Shown here: positions 42,616 to 55,346 of the stretch, piece after piece | Layout: each line of letters opens with the position of its first letter | Numbering within the stretch: position 1 is the first letter of the stretch | Assembly: GCA_022393335.1 (NCBI GenBank) | Contig: JAJEKB010020567.1 | Location: 445,480 to 509,479 of the forward strand | DNA length: 64,000 nt | Source of the DNA: Macrotrachela quadricornifera | Lineage: Eukaryota; Rotifera; Eurotatoria; Philodinida; Philodinidae | Direction: 5' to 3' | Notes under the pieces: model-generated | The model's database searches: none | Told to the model about the DNA's origin: nothing | The model's input: the letters and a program-made list of their open reading frames with translations, nothing else | Program-made: the position numbers and the translations under genes

Positions 42616-44231
42616 TGATTCACTGTTAATGTTCTATAGACAGAAAAGTATACTTTTTATATATAGAAATGAGAGAAATATGAAATTACCCACTCATGAC
42701 GTTTTTCTACGATCAGCCATACCCATTAGTCATTTGAAAAAAATTTCGTCTTTCTCTTTATTATGTAATACAAGAGAACGAATGAAAAAACAATCATCCC
42801 CAATGATTCACTGTCATCTGATGACTTCGAATACTCTTTGAAAGGATTTGATGAATTTCTCTCGCCTGAATAACATGTCTCAGTGACTGCGATCAATTAT
42901 ATCTGTGATAGTTTTGATCTGGTTCAATACAACGAGTTTTAGTTGATACTACGACAAGAATCTGTTGACTTACTCGGCAAAGAATTTTTTATTTCAAATC
43001 ATAAAAATGAATAGAAGTCGTATTGAAAGTATACTGTTCTATGTGTTGAGAATCTAAGGAAAAGTTAATATGCATCAGACTTCGGTTTGACTTATGTTCA
43101 TCCCTTCAGTAATTTAAAAATTCTTTTTCAATGAATAGTTTGTCTGAAAGATTTGATGATTTGGATGACTCGAGCAAACTATATTGTGTTTTGATCTTAA
43201 TGAAAAGTCTGGAATGAAACGCTTGAGCAAGGTAAACATATATCATGCTTTGCATTGACTCATCCTTACCCTCATGAAAATAAATATTATAATTTACTCA
43301 TTTTCAAATATGAACGATGGAGAAGAAATAATCTGTATCAAGTCTTAGCAGAGTAATTGGAGTTGCTCGGGGAAATCTCCAGACTGTAAACGACAGAAGA
43401 TGTATAGAGGGCGTGCTTGAGATCTTTTTATCTTTTATTACTACATGTCCTGCCGTGCCCACACTTGCCTTCATTCTTAAATCGGATAATTCAGTAAATA
43501 GTGTGGAGGGTGGGTGGGTTTCTTTCTCTTAACTTATGCCCATGACCATACCTTATATCAATATCCAGTGCAAAAAAAAGTGACAGTAAGAGATGGTTAT
43601 TCTAACAATAGCAGCCAATGCTCTAAAGTTTTTGAAAGATTGGTTAAAATTGTAATGTATGATAGCCTGTGTGAACTTTCATCCCAATCCTCTTGCCGGT
43701 CATTCTGACCCTCTCTCAATCTTTCTAGGAACCTAAGAGTATACCATGAAAAATGTGGCACCGCTTGTTCATGCATTGTCCTAATGCATAAAAAACAGAC
43801 AAACAAACAGGCACAACTTCTATATATGAGTTATGAGCAATAGAATTTTATCTCACTTGTTCCCATCTTCATTCGATGAATATTTTCATTCATACGATTG
43901 CTCTTCATTTTATGCATTCTGTCTGTTTCTTTTCGAGTATCCTATAATGTTCTGCGTCCAACGACAAAAGCCGCAGGTTTTTATATACTTTCGCTCTCGA
44001 ATTATTGAGGGAACAATCGTACGCATATATTCTCTAGAAAACGCATTTACTGTATTAAATTCAACAGTAGGAGGAGGTAATTACACCCTCTCAACTGAAA
44101 ATCTCCGGTCAAAAACTACCCTATGACCTTACTCTGGTCGAAAGGGTATTGTGTGCAAAACTTCATTGTATTTGTTCGCACCGTGTCCAAATGCATGAAG
44201 AACAAATAAACAAACTTTCTTCTTTATATTT
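42616..44231. other. Gene-free stretch
   Basis: No convincing gene. 42840-43400 contains phrases that recur with divergence (GATTTGATGAATTTCTC / GATTTGATGATTTGGATGA), possibly an old duplication of an F-box-like flank. 43790-43810 and 44196-44215 share AATGCATRAARAACARA.AAACAAAC text. Confidence 0.35.
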
Positions 44232-44951
44232 ATAGATTACTCTGAAGATCATAAACTTCACCACATTTGAGCTTTTTCTGAACCATTCTATGCCCCAATC
44301 CAGCACAATTGCACTTTAAAGTTCCAATGAGGTGAGTATAATTTTGCAATAAACTTTCTGCGAGAGACATACTTGCAAAGAAGTTGTCAACTACTACAGT
44401 TTAATGAAATTCCAGAAGACCATCTGCCAAATTAAGTGCGACAGCTTGAGCACGCCCAAGACCAGCCATTGGATCCTGCTTGACACTATAAATTATAAAA
44501 TTCCAGGTGTCTTCGTTAGTAGCCGCCAGCTTATATATCTTGACTCCATATTTGTGCACTTTTCCAGAAAAATATTGTTTGAACAAAAATCTCCCTTTCC
44601 CTGGTACCATTATTTCGTCAATAGAAATAACTGAATCAGGAACGTAAATTGGCTTGAATCTAGCTCTCAATAAATCTAAAAGTGGTCTCAGCTTGAACAG
44701 CCTGTCTTCGTCTGCATACTCTTCTTTATTGTTCGAAAAATGAAGAAAGGACGGGGGCATATAAGACCATGAATTGGCCCATTTTGCTTTTGTTGACAAC
44801 TTCTATCGGGTTTTGTATCAACGAAAAGAGCAAGTCGAGACGAACATTTTGGTATAAAATTGTTAAGGTTTTCATTGAGTTTTGAGGATATACCTCCATT
44901 AACACATCCGACGCGATGGGGCCCACCGGTGGACCCCACTTTGCATTTCAT
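44232..44951 (-). pseudogene. piggyBac-family transposase fragment
   Basis: 44799-44401 encodes SYMPPSFLHFSNNKEEYADE, RLFKLRPLLDLLRARFKPIY, VPDSVISIDEIMVPGKGRFL and GKVHKYGVKIYKL, which follow the piggyBac DDE domain including the first catalytic Asp in SIDE. A TAA at 44403-44401 interrupts, and the same frame then continues TVVVDNFFASMSLAESLL (second catalytic Asp) and GTLKCNCAGLGHRMV to about 44232. The N-terminal region and the third Asp with the Cys-rich C-terminus are missing. No flanking TTAA ends were found. Inactive. Confidence 0.88.
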
Positions 44952-44957
44952 ATTTTA

Positions 44958-45160
44958 ACCTCTAAATACGTCTTACTAAAAAATCAGCACAGACTATAAG
45001 ATTCAGCGTGAAAAACTCTACAATTCCCATAATGAAGCTTATTTTAATTGTGTAGTTTTTGTTTTCAAACAAAGTAAAACTCTGTGCGACTAGTTTTCAA
45101 GGTTGCGGAATGATCATTTTTTTCTACACGAATGTAAACTTTCATTTTTCTTTTTTCGCC
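44958..45160. mobile_element. Partial MITE (GCAGCGTGAAAAGCTCTAC family)
   Basis: Left-end text ATAAGATTCAGCGTGAAAAA and CTCTACAATTCC, then AAGCTTATTTTAATTGTGTA; no right end. Adjacent to a complete relative at 45187. Confidence 0.65.
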
Positions 45161-45186
45161 TTTTTCTCACATAATATGATTTCCTA

Positions 45187-45440
45187 AGAAAAAATAAATT
45201 ATACCATAAAGTGCAGCGTGAAACGCTCTACAATTTACATTGTAAAATTTATTTTAATTGTGTACATTTTGTTTTCGAAAAAAGAAAAAATTCTGTACAA
45301 TCAATTTTCGCAACTTCAAAGATGGGTCGCAAACAGTTTTGCTTCTTTGAAAATAAAAAGTATACAATTGAAATAAGTTTTATGATGTAGATTGTAGAGC
45401 TTTACACGCTGCATCTTCTAGTATATTTTGTTTTTTGATA
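45187..45440. mobile_element. MITE of the GCAGCGTGAAAAGCTCTAC family
   Basis: Left AAAGTGCAGCGTGAAACGC and CTCTACAATTTACAT; right inverted GATGCAGCGTGTAAAGC and CTCTACAATCTACAT. About 254 bp, no coding sequence. Confidence 0.82.
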
Positions 45441-45528
45441 AACTGTATTTAGAGATGTTACTTTCTATGGAAATCGAATCGCCGTGAATGTGTTAAAGAA
45501 GATTATAAACAACATCAGATTGATACCC

Positions 45529-47798
45529 TAGTCGAACATCTTGTAAGCAAGATCTTGGTCAAGATCCAAGATACAGATAAGTGAATAGATCTTGGAAATT
45601 TAGGTACAGATTTTTGGATTATCTTGTATGTAGGATCTTTGGTACAGACTATGAAGATGTTATGTGCGATTCTTCAGTATCTTACGTATACCATACTAAG
45701 ATCTTGGCTACCTATAATTGAGATCTTGAGCATGAGATTTTGTATTTAGTACGATATTCTCTTTTATTTTCAACACATAAAATGAAACTTTACGCAATAA
45801 TAATCAATATCTCGAGAACTTATACAAAATATCCTTACATCTAACGTTTGAAAAAACCACACACGATAAAACACATATATGAACAGCAAATGCAATAAAA
45901 ATTTACAAAAAAATAATAAAATAAAACATAGAGACGATGAGTCTTTACTGATTCTAAATTTGAATGACCTTCGCTATACATTTCGGCAGTAGATGAGAAT
46001 ACGATGATGATAAATCCCCTAGTGAAGGTACTCATCAAGAGAGTACTCAAAAAGTACTCACGCTAGAAAATGCCGCGAGTACTCATGAGTACTCGTGGAT
46101 TTTGAGTACTCATCGGTAGTACTCATACTAAAATCTGAGTATCTGAGTACAATCATCGAGTACTCGTGCTTAAAATTTGAGTATCTGAGTACGACTTTCG
46201 AGTACTCACCGTATAATTTTGAGTATTTTCTGAGTACTCATACGCTGTTTTTGAGTACTTTAGTAGGGTTTTTAAAATACTCATAGATTTATATTCTGTG
46301 CAGTACAGTTGTACTTTATCTACTTTATTTAAATATATAATTAATAGCAAAATATACAGTCATACATTATGAAACTTTGAGAAAAATATGAAAGTTGAGA
46401 ACTAGATATGCTGTATGACGTCAACTTTTCTGTTATACAAAGTATAGAGAAGAGTTTTCATCTTTAGAATATGGAAACGCGGTAAAGAAAAATAAGTATT
46501 GCGAACAGTACAACATAAGAAGAAGGATAAGAAATTATCGATGAAATTAAAATTTACGATAACAATAAATGTATACTATACATCATTATGAAAAAAACAA
46601 ACTCACATTTTACATTTATAACTAGATTGAACTTAGTGATATGTAAAAAACAAATGAATAACAAATAAAAAAAAATGTTTTTAATGTGACGCACATGTCC
46701 TCAGAACATTGAATTCTAACTGATTTGTATCAAAAATTCTTATTCGACATTACCGTCATTAATTTTCACAATCAATCTAAAAAACTGTCGATTAATCTAG
46801 AAAATTATTTTATCTAAAATTTAGGAAATGAAATTAAACGAATTATCGCTTATATATTTAAATCAATATTTAATCTTACTCGATAAATGAATAGTTGAAA
46901 ATGAAAAATCATTTTGTATTTCTGAAACAGCCATTCATTAAAGCAGTACGAATGACTCATCAGAAAAGAATGGAGGGTAGAAAGATAAGTCGTTAAAATA
47001 ATTCTTTTCTATTTTCTATTTAATTACGTCAGTTTTATTTATTACACAACCTAATTCTATTTTTTTATATGTTAGTGCATAAGTGTTTTGTTAAACATTC
47101 TGGAAAAAACTCGTATGAGTACTACATTGAGTACTCATTTTTTTGTCTGCGAATAAATCTTAAAGAAACAACTCATATGAGTACTCGTTGGAGTACACGA
47201 AATGTATAAATACACATAAAAATGCTCAAGTACTCCGGCGAGTAATTTGAGTACTCACGCTGGCAAGTCGTACTCGCTTGATGAGTAGTTTCACTAGGGA
47301 TCGTTTGATCGACTGTTTATTGATATCTAAAACAAATATGACACAGTTGATGAATTTCTAGAAAAAAAACAGTAATTTATCGTCAATGAACATATATTAG
47401 ATTGATTAACAAAGTTTTAAAACGTTCTCCAATCTAATGAATCAGGGTTTCTTTGTATAAGTCCACTGTCTCTTTGTTCACAGTCTCTGTTTTCATTGGC
47501 CGATACATATAAGAATGGTAAAAAATGTTTTACATATTTTTCTGGTTTCATATGATTTATGTATGCTTTTGAACAATTAATTAGAATTTTTTGATTTTCT
47601 CTATATATTAATGATGTCGCTTTGGTCTTTTCAAGATCTTGGTACAAGATAATTTTAGATTAATTTTTCTTAAATCTTTCAGTGCCTTGAAATCTTGGAA
47701 CAGGTCTTTCCAAGATCTGTGATACAGATATATAAGATATGCTTTTTCATAAAAATCAAATTACCTTTTTCAAGATCTTGCTAACAGATGTTCGACTA
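45529..47798. mobile_element. Non-autonomous element with AAGATCTTG clusters
   Basis: Ends TAGTCGAACATCTTGTAAGC (left) and inverted TAGTCGAACATCTGTTAGC (right). Left 200 bp and right 180 bp carry many CAAGATCTTGG variants. A second element (46017-47300) is inserted in its middle. A target duplication is not evident. Confidence 0.85.
46017..47300. mobile_element. Nested element with GAGTACTC clusters
   Basis: Ends CCCTAGTGAAGGTACTCATC (left) and inverted CCCTAGTGAAACTACTCATC (right), each followed by AAG.GAGTAC. About twelve GAGTACTC copies fill 46020-46270 and about eight fill 47110-47290. The interior is AT-rich. The repeats create meaningless open frames rich in EYS/YLST. Confidence 0.88.
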
Positions 47799-48149
47799 TG
47801 TTATTATTGTCGACACCTCAAGAACCCATACTACTAAAACCTATTCATTACAGGATGTTGGAAAAACTGTGAGAACTCGTTGTCCGATTGAATATCTAGA
47901 ATATCTTGATGAAGATGGAAATGAATAAGTTGTTGATTGTTATTTTACACAAGGCGAAAACAAAGGTAAATCAAAGGGTTTAGTTGAATTATGTAAAGAT
48001 TTAGGTGTACAGCTACCTTCTAAAATGAAATTAGACGAAATTCGTGAAATACTGTCAGCGCATCCAGCATTTCAAAACGTAAGTAAAAGTAGGTCTATCT
48101 CATTACAGATATCATATCATATGTTCTTTTACTGTTTTTATCTAGATTA

Positions 48150-48560
48150 CAAAACTTTAAGCTCTTCCCATGTAAAAAAAATTGCCTAAAAATCGGATTA
48201 AAATCGATTATTCAACAAAATATCAGAAAAAATCGATTAAACACAACAATTTCGGATTAAATGTGACTCCATAATCGATTTTCACAGATTTTATCAAAAA
48301 AGAATCCATTTTCATCGATTATTCGAGATAAATTTTTAATCAAATCAATTAAAAATGATATTCAATATAATCCTAAAAAATCAGATTTTTACGATGAATT
48401 CAGAGAAATACACTGTAAACTAGAAAATAAGTTATAGAGTTTTTTAAAGGATATTCTACAAATGTCTATATAAATTCGACCAACATTTTCCAAGAATTTG
48501 AAAATCACTAGCGATTTTCAATTTACAGTTTTTTGCTGGAAAAAAAAATTACAGTGTAGA
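48150..48560. repeat. ATCGATT motif cluster
   Basis: Starts CCATGTAAAAAAAATTGCC, like the left end of the MITE at 23334, and contains about eight AATCGATT/AATCGGATTAAA motifs. Probably a second member of that family; right end unclear. Confidence 0.55.
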
Positions 48561-51247
48561 TAAATAATTTAAAAATCCTAATAATGTTCACTTAAGAGAA
48601 GTTTTACTGTATTTATATATCCTAAATAACTGATATATCAAACGAATATTTTTATTTTTGCAACACATTCTCCATATGGAAATATCACCTGCAATTAATA
48701 AACTATTCATACCTTTCCATTGTTTTAATTCAATAAAAACTGGTCTTTTCAGATGATGACTGTCATCAATATTTACAATCCTTCTATCCTCAACAAATGA
48801 CCGAGAATATTTCAGAAACGTTTCTAGAGAGAATTCAAACAAAACTCACCAAATTTATGGACACAATCTAAGATAAATTCCAAAGCGTTTCCCTATGCGT
48901 TCAACGACGAGTCTCAAATACATCTGAAAACAGTTCCCTCCACGAGACCACTATGGATTCAAAGTAGTTACCCTAAAGTCCTCAGATTGATTGAAAAAAT
49001 TTGTCATTAGTACCTCTAAATGGATCCGAAAAAGTTCCCTATGATGCACTCCAAGATCGTCCTCGGAAGGTCACATCTAGGATATACATTTATGTCTTAC
49101 ATCCACAGCAGCGCTCTATCTCCTATTGAATTAGTTACGGGAAAACAGACACAATATCATTCGTCAGTATTCTGTAGGGTAAGCTACATTTTATTTTAAT
49201 ATGTGCCGTTTAAATATAAATCTTAATCAGCAACTATAATTGAATATATTAATGGAAATGTTATAATATGATAAGGATAACTAGCGACACAAATATATAT
49301 GTATATGGAGGAAAGACATGATGTATAAAAAGGATATTGTAAATTATACTCTATTATGGCGACACACATCTATATTCGATACTAAAAAATACCATTCGTT
49401 TAACGTTTAGTTAAAACACGTAAGTCAAAATATACGCTGATTTGTCTTGAGATTTTTTCTTAACAAGTTTATCTATGTTGAAGAAAAATTGTTCTCTTTT
49501 AATGAAAAAGAATATATTTATTCATATTGTATAATTTCTATAAGTATTGACAAAGCAAAAAAACCTTGAAATTGTTTTTATTGTTTTCATTTTCAATAAT
49601 CAAAACTAATAATTATCTATTGGTTCGAAAGTTAAACTAATGTTAAATAAAACATTGTAGCTCCCTCTATATTAAAATATTTTAATGATATTAACAATTG
49701 GTTAGAATAATTAAACAATTATTACGCTTTATTTATTTTCTATAACGTTTCTTTTTTTAAGTAAATATTAACTCATATATCATTTTTATTTGATAATTAT
49801 ATTATTTTATATTCAACTGAATTTTGTCTTTTTCTTTTTAATAATATTAGTTTGATTGGGATTTCAAGAAGTAAAATAAGAAGCTACGATTTTCGACATT
49901 GGAAAGAAGAAATGGAGACACATCGAATTATATATAAAAAAATAATATTGACATTAGTTTTTCAAAATCAATAGAATCGCTAAGAGAAGATATAGAAATT
50001 CTATGCAAGACCGAAATGTTTAGATCTATTCGTTTAGAAGTTCAATGTATCCTAATGGAAATTCTTAGCTGATTTTTCTATTAATTAAAATTAAACAAAT
50101 GACTTGGTCCGTTTTCTTCATATAAAATAGGAGATGAATTTGTCGAAATTTTTTTAAAAACTGATTAAGAAAATTAGCTTGATTTTCTAAACGGACATTA
50201 GTAGGTCACAGATTAGATTAATTGTCTAAGAAAGTTACGCTAAATATGGATAAGTTGAAAATCATCTTCATAGTTTTTTGTCTGAATAAATACTATTATA
50301 TGAATCTCATCTACGAAATAAAATATTCTTGAATAAACTAATAAATCACAAACACACTTTAGATTAGTTTTGATCATTATTTTCTTTCTTAAAATCTGAC
50401 AAAATTTTAGACTTTTCAATTGTGATGAATTTTTTAAATCTTAGTTTATTTATCAACGCTGTTCATCAGTCACTGTCGACTATTGATCCTATCGTATAAT
50501 TATAAGGATTATCATTTAAAAAAGGGTTCCTATGGAAATTTCTGATTCATATCTATATATTCAAATAGGCTTGCTCAGATATTTTGTGTACAAATGTAGT
50601 CTAGTCAAATGTTTAATTATTCGAAAAATAGGATTAATAACGAAACAATAGTTATTAAAATATGTCTTTTCTTTTGTTGATCGTCATTTTTATTGATAAT
50701 ATAATATTGTACTGAATCGTCCATTGAAAAATTCAAAAAACACTAATAATTTTATAGTGAAAATAAGATTAAAACTGGAAAAAAAGTTTTACGTCACTGA
50801 TCAAGTGCTACAAAAATCACTCTCGTTTTTTTTTGTTTTAAAATTCTCTCGACTGAACAGGACGAGTCATATGAGATAAAACTAATTTGTTTGTTTGCTT
50901 GTCACAGGTTAAAAGAACAGAGAAAATCTTTCTGTGTACATGAAAATAATTCGATAATTGTTCTTCAATTTTGATTGTCAATAAGAGAAAAATTTTTTTT
51001 CATTCAGTTTATATAATTAATGAATTTGTTTTAGTTTATCATTGATTTATTTTAATAAATTTTTTTAATTAAATGAATATAAACATATACTTATATAGTG
51101 AGAATGAATTAATCAATATTAAAATTCTTTGAAAATGATTTTCGAAGTCTTTATTTGAGTGTATTTATTTCCTATAGTTAATAGCTCATGGATTAGCTAA
51201 TGTGTCTAGAAACGATAGGTAATAGACTTTTCTCTTATTGGCGTGTA
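48561..51247. other. Long AT-rich gene-free stretch
   Basis: No gene recognised. 49090-49170 contains a short reading SALSPIELVTGKQTQYHSS that recalls the end of a retroelement integrase, too short to call. The remainder is AT-rich and without visible inverted ends. Confidence 0.4.
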
Positions 51248-51581
51248 CAGGCTTACCGATTAGGGGGGGGGGGGGGTTTTCCCCCCCCCCCCAAATTTGG
51301 ATGCTTTCTGCCACAATTGTCGGTTGTTTCTGCTAAATTTTTTTTTTAAAATTTTTTACTGCTAATGTGGTTGCATACTAGTAAAGACGGGGCGCCAGGC
51401 TTCAACCGGGGGGGGGGGGGGGGTAGGGGTTTTTTTTTTTTTTTGGTCCTCACTACTTTGGTTTTTTAGGAAAACTTTAGTTTTGGAGCCCGAAATCCAG
51501 TTTCGCGAAGGCTATGAGAAAAGTTGACTTTCTGCAAAATTTTCATTCCCCCCCCAACCTTAGAAACAATCGGGAACCCTG
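51248..51581. mobile_element. hAT MITE, 334 bp, perfect 8-bp duplication
   Basis: Left CAGGCTTACCGATTAGGGG, right inverted CAGGGTTCCCGATTG; GGCGTGTA at 51240-51247 and 51582-51589. Contains TTTCTGCCA/TTTCTGCTAAA motifs and three long G or C runs. Sister of 12841-13164. Confidence 0.92.
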
Positions 51582-51764
51582 GGCGTGTAGATCATCCAAT
51601 GATAAATGCTTAAGACACACGAATGTTTAAATTTGGTCAACCGATGATAGATGAGGTTTTTTTGAACGAACCATCTTGTTCATACGTCTTACTAGTTTTG
51701 TTTTTTTCGTGTTAGAATTGTAACACTCAAAATCAAATTAAGATAAGAAAATTCTCTGTTTGAA

Positions 51765-52472
51765 CACAGTGTATAAAAATATTTTTCTAGATGGGCTATT
51801 CTATACTTTCCCATAGAGTAAATAATGAATTTTGTACCAAATGAAAGCTCATCAAAGACGAGATTTATTCGTCCCAAATAATACGAGTTATCAAAAGTTT
51901 TTAGTGCAGAGCTTAAGAATGGAGGCAAAATACTTTCTTAGACAATTTTACACGATTCTGCAGCAGAGATGTTCATCGCGGCGCGGCGACGGTAGCTTTA
52001 CTATGAAAGAAATTTCCAAAAGTCATGAATTTGCAGATAATCGGCTAGCAGAAACAACTCTAATTTAAACCAATCACACCTTTGAGCAATTCAAACGATT
52101 TTTTAAAATACCATCATGATAGCGTCTTACTGACGATCTGTGCGCGGCGGTAGCGGTAGATTATCAAATGCAATGGACATCTCTGTTCTGCAGATTTCGT
52201 CAAGCTCTAGAAAACTGTATTTATTCAAGTTTTTTAAAGTTATTTTTTAGCAATACAAAACTCAGAAAAAAACTTTTAGAAAAAAATGAGTTTTTCAACT
52301 TTTTAAAAATTTTTTTAGCATATTCTTTTGAATTAAAAAGTTCTGATGAGTTGTACTTTTTGGGACCACTAAATTTCGTTTTTGACGAGCTTTCATTTGG
52401 TATAGAATTCATTATTTACTCTATAGGAAAGTATAGAATAACCCACCTGAAAAAATATTTTTGCGCACCTTG
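51765..52472. mobile_element. Non-autonomous Tc1-like element with long inverted ends, ~708 bp
   Basis: Arms at 51765-51905 and 52330-52472 are inverse copies (GGGTTATTCTATACTTTCC, AGAGTAAATAATGAATT, CAAATGAAAGCTC). TA follows the right end (52473-52474); the left TA is mutated. Layout of the ends (AAAAATATTTTT, then CAGGTGGG, then AATGAATT) parallels 6884-8659, so this is a deleted cousin. No transposase left. Confidence 0.82.
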
Positions 52473-52911
52473 TAGAATCTAGACGGTTGAGAGTAATGAA
52501 AGATTTCAGAGAATGACGTTCTTTTGTCTACAACTATAGATAATATTATATATGAACTGCTCAGATTATAGGTGCATAAAGAATTCAGCCTAACAGTTTC
52601 CGAGATAGTATGATCGAGTATTTAGATTGATATAAATTCTCACTCCAGAATCCGATGAATATTTGCTAGGTGAGTATATTTTAAAAATGAATCATCATGT
52701 GAGATATCTGAGAGGTAGATTGCTATCTTTTCCCCTATTTGTTTTAATGTTGTGGTCTTTTATCATTTAGTATAGATATGGTTGCTTGTATTCAGTTATA
52801 AAATGCCTTTATTTCTTTTTATTTGTAGAATCATTCCTCTTAAATTGTAACACTTTTTATTAATTATATTGTACTATATAATTATCATAAAACGTTAAAA
52901 TAGACAATAAA

Positions 52912-53688
52912 ATGGCTAATACCGATGAATGGAGTTTATACTATTGGCCAAAGGTATATTGACACGATCTTATAATGTTCATATGTCGAATATTTTTCTT
53001 CTATGATTCTTTCTGTCTATCATAGATGCTCGGTCGTGGAGAATTTATTCGTTTGCTCTTTGCTGAACTTAATCAGGCATATACCGAAGTATATGAAACT
53101 CGAATAATGAAAGATTTATATGGTGAATTCGCTGAATTCAAGAAAGATTATCCTTATATATTTGCTATGCCGGTTGTGAAACATAATAATTGTTATCTTT
53201 CTCAAGTATCCGCTATCTGTCATTACATTGCAATGAAATGTGATCAAGGTCGTCTTTTACCATCTGATGTAATTCAAGGTCAATCTTTAATGGAAACTCT
53301 AGCTGATGTTGTTTCTGAAGGACATGATGCTTGGCATACACCTGATCCAAATGGAAGTTATGAAAGTCAACGAGAATCGTGTATAGAACCAATTAGAATT
53401 TTTGTAGAGATACGTCTACCAAGATTTTTAAAGTTCTTTGAAAATATTTTGGAAAAGAATTCGGAGTCTAATGGTCAATACTGTCTTGGTAACAAATTGA
53501 CCTATGTTGATTTGGCTTTGTTTCATTGGTTAGATGGTGTGCAGTTTCAACTGCCTGATGTTTGGAATGGAATGACAGAATTAACAAAGTTGAAAGAATT
53601 TTACAAACGTATATCGGAACGACCAAGAATTGCTCATCGTTTAGCAACCAGAAAGGAAAAATATGATGGAACAGGACCTATTTTTTGA
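52912..53688 (+). CDS. Glutathione S-transferase-like protein (two exons)
   Basis: Exon 1 52912-52953 (14 codons) and exon 2 53026-53688, joined across a 72-bp phase-0 intron (GTATAT...CATAG); 234 aa. The N-terminal thioredoxin-like fold shows SLYYWPK (the Tyr region that activates glutathione in sigma-class enzymes), GRGEFIRLLFAEL, then MPVVKHNNCYLSQVSAICHY, where the cis-Pro and the Q-x-S/AI glutathione-binding block are placed as expected. The C-terminal helical domain has LTYVDLALFHWLDG, the N-capping box of GSTs (usually hTxADh). Sigma-like or S-crystallin-like is most likely. It would conjugate glutathione to electrophiles or act as prostaglandin-type isomerase in the cytosol; substrate unknown. 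Without exon 1 the catalytic Tyr region would be lost, which is why the split start is preferred. Confidence 0.9.
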
Positions 53689-54177
53689 GAAAGAGAAAAT
53701 TCGATTTTGCTTTTCGGTTTTTCACTTATGAAATGTACCGACTTTTTTTTTGAAATACAATCGTCAATAAATGAACGATCATAGTGACCATCGAAAAATC
53801 GTTTACTAGAGTTTACGTTAATTTATGAATCACGAAAAGATTTATAAAGGTAACTGGATGTAGGTGTTTATTCGTCTATCTTCATATATTGAGAATTAGC
53901 GTGTAATTTCAATCGGATTTGCTCTATTTAGGTGGAAGAAAATAAACAAAAATATTTCTTTTACGTGTTTTTCATAATAAGATTTTTTGTTCTATCGTTT
54001 TTGTGTGTTTCAAATTTCTTCACTATTTTAAACTCTTAGAGAGCTACGACTGCTCTTACTATGAATAAGATAATCTGCTCTACAAATTAAAAGAGTTAGA
54101 TTTTTGGATTTTATGTTTAACCCTTTGGGGTCGATATTATTTTTAATTCAAAAATGGTTCTTTCGTCGGTTTATGTG
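53689..54177. other. Intergenic, 3' of GST-like gene
   Basis: AATAAA-like signal CAATAAATGAA at 53764-53774 may serve GST polyadenylation. Nothing else recognised. Confidence 0.4.
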
Positions 54178-54573
54178 TATTACTAATTTATGCTATCACC
54201 ACAAACACCCAACTTTTTAAAAACACATTTTGATCATCTTCACTAACAACCACAGAACTTCGTAACCTACATTTTAACCCGAATAAGTGCCATGTCCAAA
54301 TAAAACCATGTCTTTCAGATAAGGATTTATTTGGGGATGGCACTTATTCGGGTCAAAATGTGGGTTATGGAGTTCTGTGGGTGTTAGTGAGGATCATAAG
54401 AGAGATTCGGAGTGTTAATATTGAAGGAGATCATTTATTTTCTCTAGGAATCGAATAAAGTGGGTGTTAATGCATGTTTATGCACATAACTTTCCAAGAT
54501 GTGGGTGTTAATGAAGATGATCTATGTGCGTTTTTACAAAGTTGGATGTTTGTGGAGTTAGTATAAATTAGTA
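54178..54573. mobile_element. Foldback MITE, ~396 bp
   Basis: Left arm TATTACTAATTTATGCTATC, ACAAACACCCAACTTT, CCCGAATAAGTGCCATG; right arm is the inverse (CATGGCACTTATTCGGG-like, AAAGTTGGATGTTTGTGG, AGTATAAATTAGTAA). Arms nearly meet at 54325. The right arm has a ~90-bp insert near 54415-54510. Confidence 0.85.
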
Positions 54574-55346
54574 AGACCCCAAGATAAGGGAGGAAGTGAT
54601 GATGACGTCAGTCTATTGAGAAGAAAGACAAAAAAAGATCTGAGAAACATCTGTATGACAGGAAGATAGAGAAAATAGATGCATTCAACGGCAGATGGAA
54701 CGTTCTATTACGTTACAGTTGATAATAGTTTAATGAGAAATAAACATTTTCCTTATTGAAAAATAGGTGGTACAGTCCTGGTACCACTGATCGTAAAAGG
54801 TTAATTTTTTTTGTACTTTATTAATTTGGCAGCAACTATGTGTTATAAGTGGACATATATATAATCCTGAATTCAACATGATTTAATCAGTATTCACAAT
54901 AACTGTTCCCCGACCTTCTTCAAGATGTCATACCCTTAAACTATCTCGTTGAACAGCACTTTATATTTCTTTTATTCCCATCACCATCCATGTCACATAC
55001 TTTTCATCAAAATCGACGGTTCAAGCGATTTACATTTTTTCATTCCTTTTTAATTGACTTTTCTGTAAAATCAGCATTATTTCTCCTGAAAAAGTCGGTT
55101 ATAATATATTACAGTAAACTTTGTTAGATGCTGGTACAATTTTCTATATTGGTCGATCTCTAATTAATAATTATCCAAATTCGTAAACTATGGAAAAGCG
55201 ACCAATGTGTTTAGTACCAACGGTTTGATCCAACTCATAAATATAAAGAAGCGTGATTTTCACTAAAAAATGTCGTTTTTCTCTAAGAGTTAAAAATGAT
55301 TGATTTCACAGTGCAATTAACCTCAACATTGATATAATAACTTCTA
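54574..55346. other. Gene-free spacer between two foldback elements
   Basis: AT-rich, no coding sequence or repeat ends recognised. Confidence 0.4.

Larger units (their letters stand above)
45465..48081 (+). pseudogene. DDE-endonuclease-like gene remnant split by nested transposons
   Basis: Left piece 45465-45528 reads NRRECVKEDYKQHQIDT. The right piece 47799-48081 reads VGKTVRTRCPIEYLEYLDED, then a stop, then GENKGKSKGLVELCKDLGVQ and LDEIREILSAHPAFQNV. The AHPAFQNV phrase followed by a metal-site region is familiar from a group of transposon-type DDE endonucleases in invertebrates, recalled from memory; the catalytic region itself is missing. Between the pieces lies the 2.27-kb element 45529-47798. 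Gene identity is moderate, the split is well supported. Confidence 0.6.

Noticed and set aside
44404..44634. Plus-strand frame over the piggyBac fragment
   Set aside because: Antisense of the recognisable transposase reading.
46095..46350. Open frames on both strands with repeated EYS/YLST peptides
   Set aside because: They are produced by the GAGTACTC DNA repeats of a transposon end; both strands are open for the same reason.
47799..48081. Functional gene at this site
   Set aside because: In-frame stop after LDEDGNE and separation from its 5' part by a 2.27-kb insertion.
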